Assembly (NCBI GenBank): GCA_036258195.1
Contig: DATAED010000430.1
Span: forward strand, 1 to 10,771
Direction of reading: 5' to 3'
DNA from: JAKAIY01 sp036258195
Lineage (GTDB): Bacteria; Chloroflexota; Ktedonobacteria; Ktedonobacterales; JADMIN01
Length of the DNA: 10,771 nucleotides
The notes beneath the pieces were generated by a model. The model was not told where the DNA came from, searched no databases, and saw only the letters and a program-made list of their open reading frames with translations. Made by a program: the position numbers and the translations under genes. Below, in pieces: positions 1-6,206 of the stretch; position 1 is the stretch's first letter, and each line of letters starts with the position of its first letter.

Positions 1-199
1 TCTGCCACGTCTTGCGGCCCAGCAAGAAGGTATCACTTCCGCTCATCACCTCGCCGAAGTGTGCGCCGATGTCGTCGTGCCAGTAGGGCGCCGTCCACCC
101 TCCATTGGCGAAATTGCCATCGGTGTCCTCATTCGCCCCGCCGGGCGCCTGTAATACGCCATCCAGTGACACAAACTCTGAAACGACGATGTTGCGCAT
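1..199 (-). CDS. Dihydrofolate reductase-like (RibD C-terminal family) protein, N-terminal fragment
   Basis: Only the first 66 residues are inside the window; the gene runs off the left edge. The protein opens with MRNIVVSEFVSLDGVLQAPG, the first strand and 'SLDGV' turn typical of the RibD-C/DHFR-like reductases often annotated as 'dihydrofolate reductase family protein' (YyaP-like). It continues with GGWTAPYWHDDIG and later SDTFLLGRKTW, the 'LLGRkTy' segment that normally contacts NADPH in this fold. Family members are small cytoplasmic NAD(P)H-dependent reductases, usually about 180-220 residues, mostly of unknown substrate; they are not the housekeeping FolA. The ATG at 199 is supported by a perfect AGGAGG on the minus strand (214-209) with a 9-base spacer. 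It lies 155 bases downstream of the gluconokinase on the same strand, so it may be read through from it or have its own promoter. Family call firm; substrate unknown. Confidence 0.87.
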   Translation of the reverse strand, partial: MRNIVVSEFVSLDGVLQAPGGANEDTDGNFANGGWTAPYWHDDIGAHFGEVMSGSDTFLLGRKTWQ

Positions 200-240
200 G
201 GCGCCTCTCCTCCTCTAGCTCTGCACGCACGCTACGTCCA

Positions 241-260
241 TGGCGCCGCATCAGGCGCCA
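241..260. promoter_or_regulatory. Perfect inverted repeat in the gap between gntK and the reductase gene
   Basis: TGGCGCC (241-247) and GGCGCCA (254-260) form a perfect 7-bp stem around a 6-base loop. The element lies about 95 bases beyond the gntK stop and about 40 bases before the reductase start on the minus strand. There is no T-run after it on either strand, so it is a poor intrinsic terminator. It could be an operator, an mRNA-leader hairpin or a processing site. GGCGCC is very common in this genome, which lowers its weight. The rest of 200-354 shows no convincing promoter or gene. Confidence 0.3.
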
Positions 261-354
261 CCTTGACAGAGAGAGATGGTATCACACGACGGCAGGCGAT
301 TGGTCGCGCCGCTCGGGAGCGCTGTCCACTCCTGTCTGCCGATGTCTCGTCTGC

Positions 355-1905
355 TCAGGAGTTGAACTGGAGGGCAAGGCGGCGGAACGTTGCGCCCTTC
401 TCGCGGTAGTGCGCTTGGCGCTCGGGGTCGGGGTTGGCCTCGCTGGTCGGCTGCAGCGGCTGGCTGATTTGCTCCCACGTGCGGGCGCCCGTGGCCAACT
501 CCGCGATGATCGCCGCGCCACGCGCAGACGCCTCGATGGTGGCGACTTCATAGGCCGGTAGGCCGAACACATCTGCCGCAAGCTGGCGCATCCAGCCCTC
601 CTGGAAGGCGCCACCGGAGACGAGAATGGCCTGTGGCGCCTGAGGATGGGTCAGAAACGGCTCCGCGATCCATGCGGCGTTCAGCATGACGCCCTCGGCG
701 GCGGCGCGTAGCGCGTCCACAGCGATATGTTCGCTGCGCAGCCCGATCAGCGCGCCAGTGGTGTTGGCGCTCCAGAACGGCGCGCGCTCTCCGGCGATGT
801 AGGGGAGAAAATACAGATTGGTGGCGCGTCTGGCGGTGTCGTCTGCGCCAGCCGCCCGCATCGCCTCATCAAAGGAGAGCGCCTGCGCAGGAGCGCTGAG
901 CCGCGCAGCCTGGGACGCCTGCGCGGCGAAGGCTGCTACGCCACTCTGATAGACCCACTCCAGGACGGCGCCACCACTGTTGCTCGCCTGGCCGAGCACG
1001 TACAGTCCGCGCTCCTCGCTGAGGACATAGCAGAACGCGCGAGTCGCCGGGTCAACGCGAATTGCGCTGGCGCCGACTCGCACAGCCAGGCTGGTGCCGA
1101 TGGTGACGACGAGTCGGCTACTATCGACGACATGCACACCGAGGTCGGCCAGCACGCCATCGGATGAGCCAATGACGATCACGCATCCTGCATCCACGCC
1201 CGCTTGCTGAAATGCCGCCGGGAGGCGATCAGCGTGTCCCCAGGTGGCTGGCACGACGCGCGGCAGCTGCGCTGGCGTGATGGCGGCCAGGGCGAGCGCC
1301 TGCTGATCCCACTGGCGCTCGCGGAGATTGTAGAGGCCGGTGGCGCTGGCAAGGGAGACATCGACCACCCACTCGCCGAACCACTGCCGCCACAACCACG
1401 ATTTCAGGCCCGTGAAGAACGCTGCCCGCTGCCAGATCTCGGCGCGCGCTCGGCGCAGCCACAGCAGCTTGCAAAGCGGCGTCATAGCGTGGACCGGCGT
1501 TCCCGTTCGCTCATAGAGGGCTGGGCCCTGCGGCGAGCTCCACAGCGCCCGCGCATCGGCCTCGGCGCGCAGGTCGGCCCACGTCATCACGGGTGTGATG
1601 GGAGCGCCCTGACCGTCCAGCGCCAGCAAGCTGTGCATGGCGTCGCTGATGCCGATGCGCGCGATGGCAAAGCCGCGCTGGTGAGCCTGCTCGACTGTCT
1701 CGGTCAGCGCAGCGAAGAGCGACGCCTGCTCGGCGCTCGGATCCAGCTCAGCGGCGCCCTCGGAGTCGCGCCGCAGATTGGTGGGACGCGAGGCCAGCGC
1801 GATCTGCTCGCCACTCTCGCCTGCATCGAAGGCGACCACTTTGATACCTGTCGTGCCGAGGTCGATGCCGACGCTGCACGCTCGCCGCGCTCCAGAGTTT
1901 CCCAT
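355..1905 (-). CDS. gntK: Gluconokinase, FGGY carbohydrate kinase family
   Basis: Predicted to phosphorylate D-gluconate with ATP to 6-phosphogluconate in the cytoplasm, feeding the pentose phosphate or Entner-Doudoroff route. The 516-residue length suits FGGY kinases. Visible parts: N-terminal phosphate-binding loop GIDLGTTGIKVVAFD (13-27); substrate segment SDAMHSLLALD (87-97); then PVMTWADLRAEA, YERTGTPVHAMTPLCKLLWL (131-150) and VVDVSLASATGLYNL, a run closely resembling the Bacillus-type FGGY gluconokinase rather than xylulokinase or glycerol kinase. The second domain has SSDGVLADLG (247-256) with the presumed catalytic base Asp249, and ATP-site IGTSLAVR (269-276). An ATG 33 bases upstream (1938) is in frame, but the ATG at 1905 has AGGAGG about 10 bases before it, so 1905 is chosen. 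No gluconate transporter or Entner-Doudoroff genes are visible. Gluconate specificity rests on motif resemblance; a related sugar acid or pentulose is possible. Confidence 0.9.
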   Translation of the reverse strand: MGNSGARRACSVGIDLGTTGIKVVAFDAGESGEQIALASRPTNLRRDSEGAAELDPSAEQASLFAALTETVEQAHQRGFAIARIGISDAMHSLLALDGQGAPITPVMTWADLRAEADARALWSSPQGPALYERTGTPVHAMTPLCKLLWLRRARAEIWQRAAFFTGLKSWLWRQWFGEWVVDVSLASATGLYNLRERQWDQQALALAAITPAQLPRVVPATWGHADRLPAAFQQAGVDAGCVIVIGSSDGVLADLGVHVVDSSRLVVTIGTSLAVRVGASAIRVDPATRAFCYVLSEERGLYVLGQASNSGGAVLEWVYQSGVAAFAAQASQAARLSAPAQALSFDEAMRAAGADDTARRATNLYFLPYIAGERAPFWSANTTGALIGLRSEHIAVDALRAAAEGVMLNAAWIAEPFLTHPQAPQAILVSGGAFQEGWMRQLAADVFGLPAYEVATIEASARGAAIIAELATGARTWEQISQPLQPTSEANPDPERQAHYREKGATFRRLALQFNS

Positions 1906-1930
1906 CGTGCGCTGTCCTCCTGCTACTCGC

Positions 1931-1966
1931 TCACGCATGCGTTATCCTGGTTCACGCATCACCCAT
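1931..1966. promoter_or_regulatory. Direct repeats and palindrome upstream of gntK (candidate operator)
   Basis: In the 75-base gap before gntK the octamer TCACGCAT occurs at 1931-1938 and again at 1952-1959, start to start 21 bp, which is two helical turns. A third, 7/8 copy (TCACCCAT) sits at 1959-1966. The first copy overlaps a perfect 10-bp palindrome ACGCATGCGT at 1933-1942. The cluster lies 26-61 bases upstream of the chosen gntK start, where a repressor or activator could act. No recognisable -35/-10 pair was found nearby, so a regulatory role is inference. Confidence 0.35.
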
Positions 1967-1980
1967 CACCAGCGCGCCCA

Positions 1981-2607
1981 TCAGTCGTCGTGGTCTTCGT
2001 CGTCGCGCGGGTCGGCGGGCTGCGCCAGGCGCGACGATGATGCGTCTGGAGACTGCAAGAGCGCCATCTGGAGCTGCTTGATCTGACGCACGTCAATCTC
2101 CAGATTACCCACTCGCTGCGCAAGGTAGCTGAGGAACTTCACAAGCTGATCGTCGGTGAAGGTAGCGGCGGTGGCGCCGGGATCGGCAGGCGCAGGCAGC
2201 CCGGCGTGCGGCGCCGACGAGGCGGTCTCACCAAACAGCAACTGATCGGCGAAGCGCGTCAGCTCCCACTGGAACGCCAGAAAGCGCTCACGAATCTCCG
2301 GGCGCATGCGTGAGACCTCAACGCCATTGATCCAGCGACCGATGCCGAGGCGCTCCAGGCAGACCATGCGCTGGCGACCACCGGAGGTCTCGACGGGATA
2401 GGTGCGGGTCAGCTCCTTCAGGATGGGATCACGCTGCACGCGGGCGCGCTGCGCTCGGTCATTGACATCACCCAGGAAGACGAAGCTGAGCACTTTGAGC
2501 GGGAAGTAGACGCCATCGGGCGTGATGAGGGCCACGACTTCGATATTGCTCCACTGCGGGAGCTTGCGCGTCACCTGCCGGATGACCGGCGCTGGGGGAT
2601 TCGCCAT
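1981..2607 (-). CDS. P22_AR_N (phage antirepressor N-terminal) domain protein with C-terminal coiled coil
   Basis: A 208-residue soluble protein. Residues about 20-125 match the P22_AR_N type of phage antirepressor N-terminal domain: a beta-rich opening (NIEVVALITPDGVYFPLKVL), a 'QRARVQRDPILKEL' helix (53-66), 'SGGRQRMVCLERLGIGRWIN' (75-94) and 'VSRMRPEIRERFLAFQWEL' (98-116), which is the RQ-M-CL ... W-nG ... RMRPEIRE-L--YQ pattern of the family. After an Ala/Pro linker (about 130-148), residues 149-184 form a likely amphipathic coiled coil, followed by an acidic tail ending DDEDHDD. The phage proteins relieve repression by binding repressors, but here no phage genes flank it and the C-terminal antirepressor domain is replaced by the coiled coil. 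The role is therefore unknown; DNA- or repressor-binding regulation is the obvious guess. Its AGGAGG lies about 14 bases before the ATG, longer than usual. It precedes gntK by 75 bases on the same strand. Confidence 0.75.
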   Translation of the reverse strand: MANPPAPVIRQVTRKLPQWSNIEVVALITPDGVYFPLKVLSFVFLGDVNDRAQRARVQRDPILKELTRTYPVETSGGRQRMVCLERLGIGRWINGVEVSRMRPEIRERFLAFQWELTRFADQLLFGETASSAPHAGLPAPADPGATAATFTDDQLVKFLSYLAQRVGNLEIDVRQIKQLQMALLQSPDASSSRLAQPADPRDDEDHDD

Positions 2608-2782
2608 CGCTGAACGCTCGCCCTCCTCGGTAAAGCAAAGGGCGGTTCATGATGAGCCCCCCTTGCGCATGAGAGTCCGTGGTCGCTGGCGCTGCGCATC
2701 GCGCCGGTCGCTTCCCCCCTAGTGTACCGCATCGCGGCGAAGCTGGCGCCAACTCGCAGAGATGCGTGCAGAGAGGCATGCG

Positions 2783-2829
2783 AAAAGGCGCCTCTCCCCA
2801 CCGCATACGGGACGGCGGAAAGAGGCGCC
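2783..2829 (-). terminator. Rho-independent terminator of the cupredoxin gene
   Basis: GGCGCCTCT (2787-2795) and AGAGGCGCC (2821-2829) form a perfect 9-bp stem, with further pairing possible inside (CC 2798-2799 with GG 2817-2818). On the minus strand the hairpin begins about 44 bases after the cupredoxin stop and is followed directly by TTTT (2786-2783). Stem plus short U-run on that strand supports intrinsic termination and separates the cupredoxin from the downstream antirepressor-domain gene. The loop is rather long and the U-run short. The remainder of 2608-2873 holds no gene; a -10-like TACACT on the minus strand at 2726-2721 lacks a -35 partner. Confidence 0.6.
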
Positions 2830-2873
2830 ACTGAGACGGCTCGCAGGCGGCTCGCAGGAAGGTGACGTCAGGC

Positions 2874-3353
2874 TCAGCCAGTGACGACAATGGTTCCGTG
2901 CATGGAGGGATGGAAGCTACAATGGTAGGTGTAGGTTCCGGCCTTCGTGAACGTGAATGAGAACGTGCCGCCGCCTGAGTCGATGGCGCTCGAATCCCAC
3001 GAGACCGCCGAGCCAGAATCGCTGGTGGAGGTATGCGCTACGGTGGAATTGTTCACCCATTCCACGGTATCACCGACCTTCACCGTCACGGAACTGGGTG
3101 AGAAGCCAAAGCTGGAGAATGACGCGCCAACGATCTTGACCGTGGCGGCAGGCGGATTGCTGGTCGCGGTGGGCGCGGCGGTCGTCGCGGTCGCGGCGGG
3201 AGGAGCTGGGGTATTGGTCGGCGTGGTGTTGGCGCCGCCAGCAGTCGAAGCGCAGGCAGCCAGCGTAACCATCGCCAGCAATGAGACATACAGGCCGCCG
3301 CGAGACGCCATCCGGGCGAGCGGCGTACACTTGTCGAGCAGTGCGCGTAACAT
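2874..3353 (-). CDS. Cupredoxin (plastocyanin/amicyanin-like) lipoprotein
   Basis: A 159-residue exported blue-copper protein, probably a lipid-anchored one-electron carrier on the outer face of the membrane. The signal peptide has an Arg-containing n-region, a hydrophobic stretch (about 21-30) and lipobox L31-A-A-C34. A low-complexity Ala/Thr/Pro linker (about 38-70) tethers the globular domain (70-159). All four type-1 copper ligands are visible: His107 (VAHTS), Cys145, His148 and Met151 in YHCSFHPSMHGTIVV, with the C-x2-H-x2-M spacing of amicyanin. Two upstream in-frame ATGs (3419, 3386) lack support. The ATG at 3353 has GAGGAG with a 9-base spacer, while the ATG at 3362 abuts that same SD with no spacer. 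The gene diverges from the XRE regulator and has its own terminator, so it is probably monocistronic. The redox partner is unknown; the molybdoprotein two genes away is a candidate. Confidence 0.88.
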   Translation of the reverse strand: MLRALLDKCTPLARMASRGGLYVSLLAMVTLAACASTAGGANTTPTNTPAPPAATATTAAPTATSNPPAATVKIVGASFSSFGFSPSSVTVKVGDTVEWVNNSTVAHTSTSDSGSAVSWDSSAIDSGGGTFSFTFTKAGTYTYHCSFHPSMHGTIVVTG

Positions 3354-3503
3354 TTGAGTCATCTCCTCATCAGTAACTGTGTTCATGACAATCGTTGCGC
3401 GCGTCGCGCTGGTGTCCATGATGGTTATGATGGGGTACGCGCATGGGTTACAGCGACCAGGCGCGTGCGTGATGAGTCGCAGCGGCGAGAGGGAGCGGAG
3501 ACG
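3354..3503. promoter_or_regulatory. Divergent intergenic control region (cupredoxin / XRE regulator)
   Basis: These 150 bases lie between two divergent start codons and should hold both promoters. The stretch 3370-3435 is visibly poorer in G+C than its surroundings. A -10-like TATGAT (3426-3431, plus strand, 5/6 to consensus) lies 73 bases upstream of the XRE start, but no -35 hexamer sits at the right distance. The cupredoxin SD (GAGGAG) is at 3368-3363 on the minus strand. If the XRE protein is autoregulatory, its operator should be here. I do not see a clear palindrome. Confidence 0.3.
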
Positions 3504-4229
3504 ATGGCGGCATCTGATCGCGGCGCTCTCCAGCAGGGGCGCTCAGACGGGCGCGATGAGCGCGCAGACGACTGGACGCGCGACTGGGGGCGGCTGCTGC
3601 GCACAGCGCGCCAGGTGGCCGGGCTGAGCCTGACCGACCTGGCCGCGCGCACGGGCCTCTCCAAGGGCTACCTCTCGAAGCTGGAGGCCGGGCAGGATGG
3701 CGCGCGCAATCCCTCGCGAGCGACGCTGGTGGCGCTGGCGCGGGCGCTGCCGAGCTTTCGCCCGCTCGCCTACCAGTTGGAGCCAGCCGACGCCGCGCCT
3801 GCGCCCTCGCTGACTTTCGCGGAGCAGGCGCCGCGCCCGCCGCAGTTGCTGATTGGCGCCGCGAGCGAGACGGAGCGCGACGAGGAGCCGATCCAGCTCG
3901 GCTGGCGCGAGATGGAGCTGCTGGTGGCGCTGCTGGCGCTGGAGCGGTCGGCCATCCCGGCGCCGCTGACGGCCATCATCATTGGGCGCGCGGTGGATCG
4001 CAGCGTCGAGAGCGTTATTCCGGCGCTGGAGCGGCTGACACGCGCGGGCGTGCTGCATTGCTATCCGCCGACACGCCCCGGAGCTGCCCCCACCTATGGC
4101 CAGGGCACGGCGTTCGAGTCGCGGGTGGGTCTCTCGCGGCTGGGCGATGCGCTGGTGTTGGCGGCGGCGCTGCTGGCACAGGCGCCCACGCTGCGCAGCC
4201 GCCTGCGCGACGATGGCGACCGAGGCTGA
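3504..4229 (+). CDS. XRE-family helix-turn-helix regulator with C-terminal winged-helix-like region
   Basis: A 241-residue cytoplasmic DNA-binding protein. Residues 29-85 form a classical Cro/CI HTH: GRLLRTARQVAGLSLTDLAA, then RTGLSKGYLSKLEAGQ (49-64), with the recognition helix at SKGYLSKLE, closing with PSRATLVALARAL. A disordered Pro/Ala linker (92-115) leads to a second region (about 133-190) whose pattern of helices and turn (WREMELLVALLAL, VIPALERLTRAGVLHCYPPT) looks like a winged helix. The ligand, if any, is unknown. The frame stays open upstream to an ATG at 3354, but that stretch reads as non-conserved sequence overlapping the divergent gene's control region. The ATG at 3504, behind GGAG/CGGAG, starts shortly before the HTH and is preferred. 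It lies between the divergent cupredoxin and the co-oriented molybdoprotein (131-base gap), so it may regulate either. Confidence 0.82.
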   Translation: MAASDRGALQQGRSDGRDERADDWTRDWGRLLRTARQVAGLSLTDLAARTGLSKGYLSKLEAGQDGARNPSRATLVALARALPSFRPLAYQLEPADAAPAPSLTFAEQAPRPPQLLIGAASETERDEEPIQLGWREMELLVALLALERSAIPAPLTAIIIGRAVDRSVESVIPALERLTRAGVLHCYPPTRPGAAPTYGQGTAFESRVGLSRLGDALVLAAALLAQAPTLRSRLRDDGDRG

Positions 4230-4276
4230 GCCAGGGGGCAAAGTAGCGAATCGGTGGCCGCTACAGCGCGCTCGAC

Positions 4277-4334
4277 CTACAATCCACTGCGGGCGAGGGG
4301 AATCGAGTAACGCCGCAACGTACCTCAATTGTAG
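4277..4334. promoter_or_regulatory. AT-rich inverted repeat and -10-like hexamer before the molybdoprotein gene
   Basis: CTACAAT (4277-4283) and its exact complement ATTGTAG (4328-4334) flank a 44-base spacer in an otherwise GC-rich gap. The first copy contains TACAAT, 5/6 match to a sigma-70 -10 hexamer, about 77 bases before the molybdoprotein start; no good -35 is present at 16-18 bp. The second copy is followed by the 6-bp palindrome GACGTC. The pair could be a promoter plus operator half-sites or could be chance. Confidence 0.25.
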
Positions 4335-4360
4335 ACGTCACATGACTGGACAGAGCGCAT

Positions 4361-6028
4361 ATGGTCTCGAAACCCGGGAACTCTACTGCTCGCTCGGCGG
4401 CGCGCGCCGCGCTTGGCCCCGCCCTGGTCGCCGCCGCCCTGGCGGTCGTCGCGGCGCTGGGATTGCGCTACTTCTTCTCCTTGCCGATGCCCGCCGAACT
4501 CTTCGCCGACCAGGCCACCACACGCATCCCGCTGCCACTCTTCGAGGCCATGCTGGCCACGTTTGGAACCGCCGCCAAGCATCTCTATCTGCTCGCCGCG
4601 CTGGTGGGCGAGGCAGCGCTGACGGCGCTGGTCGGCCTGGCATATGTGGCGACGCGCGCAAAGATCGCCAACGTCCGCCAGCGTCCATTTGATGGCGCGC
4701 TGGGGTATCTCGATGTGCCGCCAATCGCGCTGGCCTTGTGGCTGCTCTCGGTGGGCGCGCTGGCGCCGCTGCTGGGTGGCGGCTGGCTCGGCGCTGATCT
4801 GGCGGGCGGCGTGTCGATGGCGCTGCTCTCGCAACTCGCGCCCGATATCGTCTTTGCGGTGGTCTTCGTCTGGCAGACGCGCGAATCGCGCCGCACTGTG
4901 CAGGAAGGTCTGGCGAGTGGCGAGCCGGGCGCGCGACTCTCGCGGCGCCTGCTGCTCCAGCAGACGACGCTGGCGGGCGTGACGCTGGCGGGCGGCCTGG
5001 CCGTCTGGCAGGCGCTGACCTCCGGACTGGGCGCGCTGGTGGGGGCCAGCCCTCCAGGCTCATCGGCAGCGTCAGTGACGTTGACCAACCTGCCGACGCA
5101 GATCACTCCCCCGCCCACGCCGATCTATTCCGAGTTCGCGCCAGTCACGGGGCAGGCGCCAGAGGTGACCGCCGCTGCCGACTTCTATTATGTCTCGAAG
5201 AATCTGGCGGGCGACCCGATGGTGAATGGTCAGGATTGGCGGCTGGCCTTCACTGGCATGGTGGACAAGCCGTATACGCTGACGTACGCGCAGCTCCGCG
5301 CGCTGCCGCAGGTGACGCAATATCACACGCTGGAGTGCATCAGCAACGAGGTCGGCGGCGACCTGATGAGCAATGGCTACTTCACGGGCGTGAGCCTGGC
5401 CGACGCCCTGAACGCCGCTGGCATCCAGCAGGGCGCCGCATCGCTGATCTTCAAGGCGGCGGATGGCTACAGCGACAGCCTGCATCTGGCGCAGGCGCTC
5501 GACGAGCGCTCGCTGATCGTCTACCTGCTGGATGGCCAGCCGCTGCCGACTGCGCACGGCTTCCCGGCGCGGCTGCTGATCCCCGGGCTCTATGGCATGA
5601 AGAATGGCAAGTGGCTGACGGAACTGTCGGTCGCGGCGGGCGACTACGACGGCTACTGGGAGCAGCGCGGCTGGACACGTGAGGCGAAGATCAAGATGAC
5701 CTCACGCATCGATACCCCACATGATGGCGACCTGCTGGTGGCGCGGCCCATGTCGATCGCAGGCGTCGCCTACAGCGGAGCCCAGGGCATCGCGCGGGTG
5801 GATGTCAGCGTGGACGCGGGTAAGACGTGGTCGCCCGCCCAGATGCGACGCCCGCTGGGCGCGCTGGCGTGGACGCTCTGGGAATATCCCTGGACGCCAA
5901 CGCCCGGCTCGCACACGCTGATCGTGCGGGCCATCGACCTGCAAGGCGCTGTGCAGTCGTACGCTTCCGCGCCACCCCTGCCCGATGGGGCTTCCGGCTA
6001 CCATGTCATCGCGGTGACGGCGCGCTGA
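4361..6028 (+). CDS. Membrane-anchored molybdopterin-dependent oxidoreductase (sulfite oxidase-like), five-helix Sec/Tat type
   Basis: A 555-residue protein with five predicted transmembrane helices (about 16-38, 72-96, 121-145, 150-171 and 198-226), a Pro/Ser linker (227-258) and a C-terminal sulfite oxidase-type molybdenum-cofactor domain (about 265-425) followed by the Ig-like Mo-co dimerisation domain (about 445-555). The molybdenum-ligating cysteine is Cys326 in HTLECISNEVGGDL. Another hallmark is GFPARLLIPGLYGMKNGKWL (400-419). Positive loops after helices 2 and 4 (RAKIANVRQR; RESRR ... RLSRR) place both on the cytoplasmic side, hence the catalytic domain outside. Helix 5 is preceded by SRRLLLQ (194-200), a twin-arginine-like motif suited to export of a cofactor-loaded domain. 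There is no haem domain, so electrons must leave to a separate carrier. Substrate unknown; sulfite is only one option. The start ATG has a weak SD (GGA). The gene follows the XRE gene by 131 bases. Confidence 0.88.
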   Translation: MVSKPGNSTARSAARAALGPALVAAALAVVAALGLRYFFSLPMPAELFADQATTRIPLPLFEAMLATFGTAAKHLYLLAALVGEAALTALVGLAYVATRAKIANVRQRPFDGALGYLDVPPIALALWLLSVGALAPLLGGGWLGADLAGGVSMALLSQLAPDIVFAVVFVWQTRESRRTVQEGLASGEPGARLSRRLLLQQTTLAGVTLAGGLAVWQALTSGLGALVGASPPGSSAASVTLTNLPTQITPPPTPIYSEFAPVTGQAPEVTAAADFYYVSKNLAGDPMVNGQDWRLAFTGMVDKPYTLTYAQLRALPQVTQYHTLECISNEVGGDLMSNGYFTGVSLADALNAAGIQQGAASLIFKAADGYSDSLHLAQALDERSLIVYLLDGQPLPTAHGFPARLLIPGLYGMKNGKWLTELSVAAGDYDGYWEQRGWTREAKIKMTSRIDTPHDGDLLVARPMSIAGVAYSGAQGIARVDVSVDAGKTWSPAQMRRPLGALAWTLWEYPWTPTPGSHTLIVRAIDLQGAVQSYASAPPLPDGASGYHVIAVTAR

Positions 6029-6051
6029 GTCTGCGTCGCGGCAGGAGTGGT

Positions 6052-6070
6052 CAATCCGGCATGCGGATTG
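6052..6070 (+). terminator. Short hairpin after the molybdoprotein gene (possible terminator)
   Basis: CAATCCG (6052-6058) and CGGATTG (6064-6070) pair perfectly around a 5-base loop, 24 bases after the molybdoprotein stop. There is no T-run after it, so intrinsic termination is uncertain. It may instead protect the 3' end of the transcript. Confidence 0.35.
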
Positions 6071-6147
6071 CTGCCAACGACAGGTATCGAGGTCTGTGCG
6101 CTGTCTGGGTTCCCTCCGCACCCGCAGAGATCTCGTTGGACGTACCG

Positions 6148-6186
6148 ACAGAGGGTGAGCCGACTTGCATCTGGCTCGCCCTCTGT
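6148..6186. terminator. Long hairpin between convergent genes (bidirectional terminator-like)
   Basis: ACAGAGGGTGAGCC (6148-6161) and GGCTCGCCCTCTGT (6173-6186) form a 14-bp stem with one T-G wobble and an 11-base loop. It sits between the molybdoprotein (ending 6028, plus) and the recombinase (ending 6207, minus), about 20 bases beyond the recombinase stop. Position and strength fit a shared terminator, but neither strand has a U-run after it. Because it adjoins a tyrosine recombinase gene, a recombination-site role cannot be excluded. The 178-base gap contains no gene. Confidence 0.45.
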
Positions 6187-6206
6187 GTGTCCTGCGCGGG
6201 ATGAAG

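Noticed and set aside
200..260. Recurring GGCGCC words considered as a dispersed repeat family or operator
   Set aside because: GGCGCC is abundant inside coding sequence throughout the window, so its recurrence in gaps mostly reflects base and codon composition.
263..268. Perfect TTGACA on the plus strand
   Set aside because: No -10 hexamer 16-18 bp downstream and no plus-strand gene follows it; all nearby genes are on the minus strand.
1204..2040. 278-codon plus-strand open frame opposite gntK
   Set aside because: Antisense shadow of the gluconokinase; it crosses two gene boundaries and has no domain signature or good SD.
2468..2890. 140-codon minus-strand frame overlapping the antirepressor-domain start and the cupredoxin terminator
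   Set aside because: It runs through the terminator hairpin and across the start of a recognisable gene, and no part resembles a known protein.
3504..4229. Longer start for the XRE gene at 3354
   Set aside because: The extra 50 codons overlap the divergent cupredoxin control region and SD, show no conserved pattern, and the ATG at 3504 has a better-placed SD just before the HTH.
3543..4328. 261-codon minus-strand open frame opposite the XRE gene
   Set aside because: The translation is Arg/Gln-rich low-complexity with no motif, while the plus strand encodes a clear HTH.
4383..5063. Open frames on the minus strand opposite the molybdoprotein membrane region
   Set aside because: Compositionally extreme (Arg/Pro/Ala) translations without motifs; the plus strand encodes consistent transmembrane helices.
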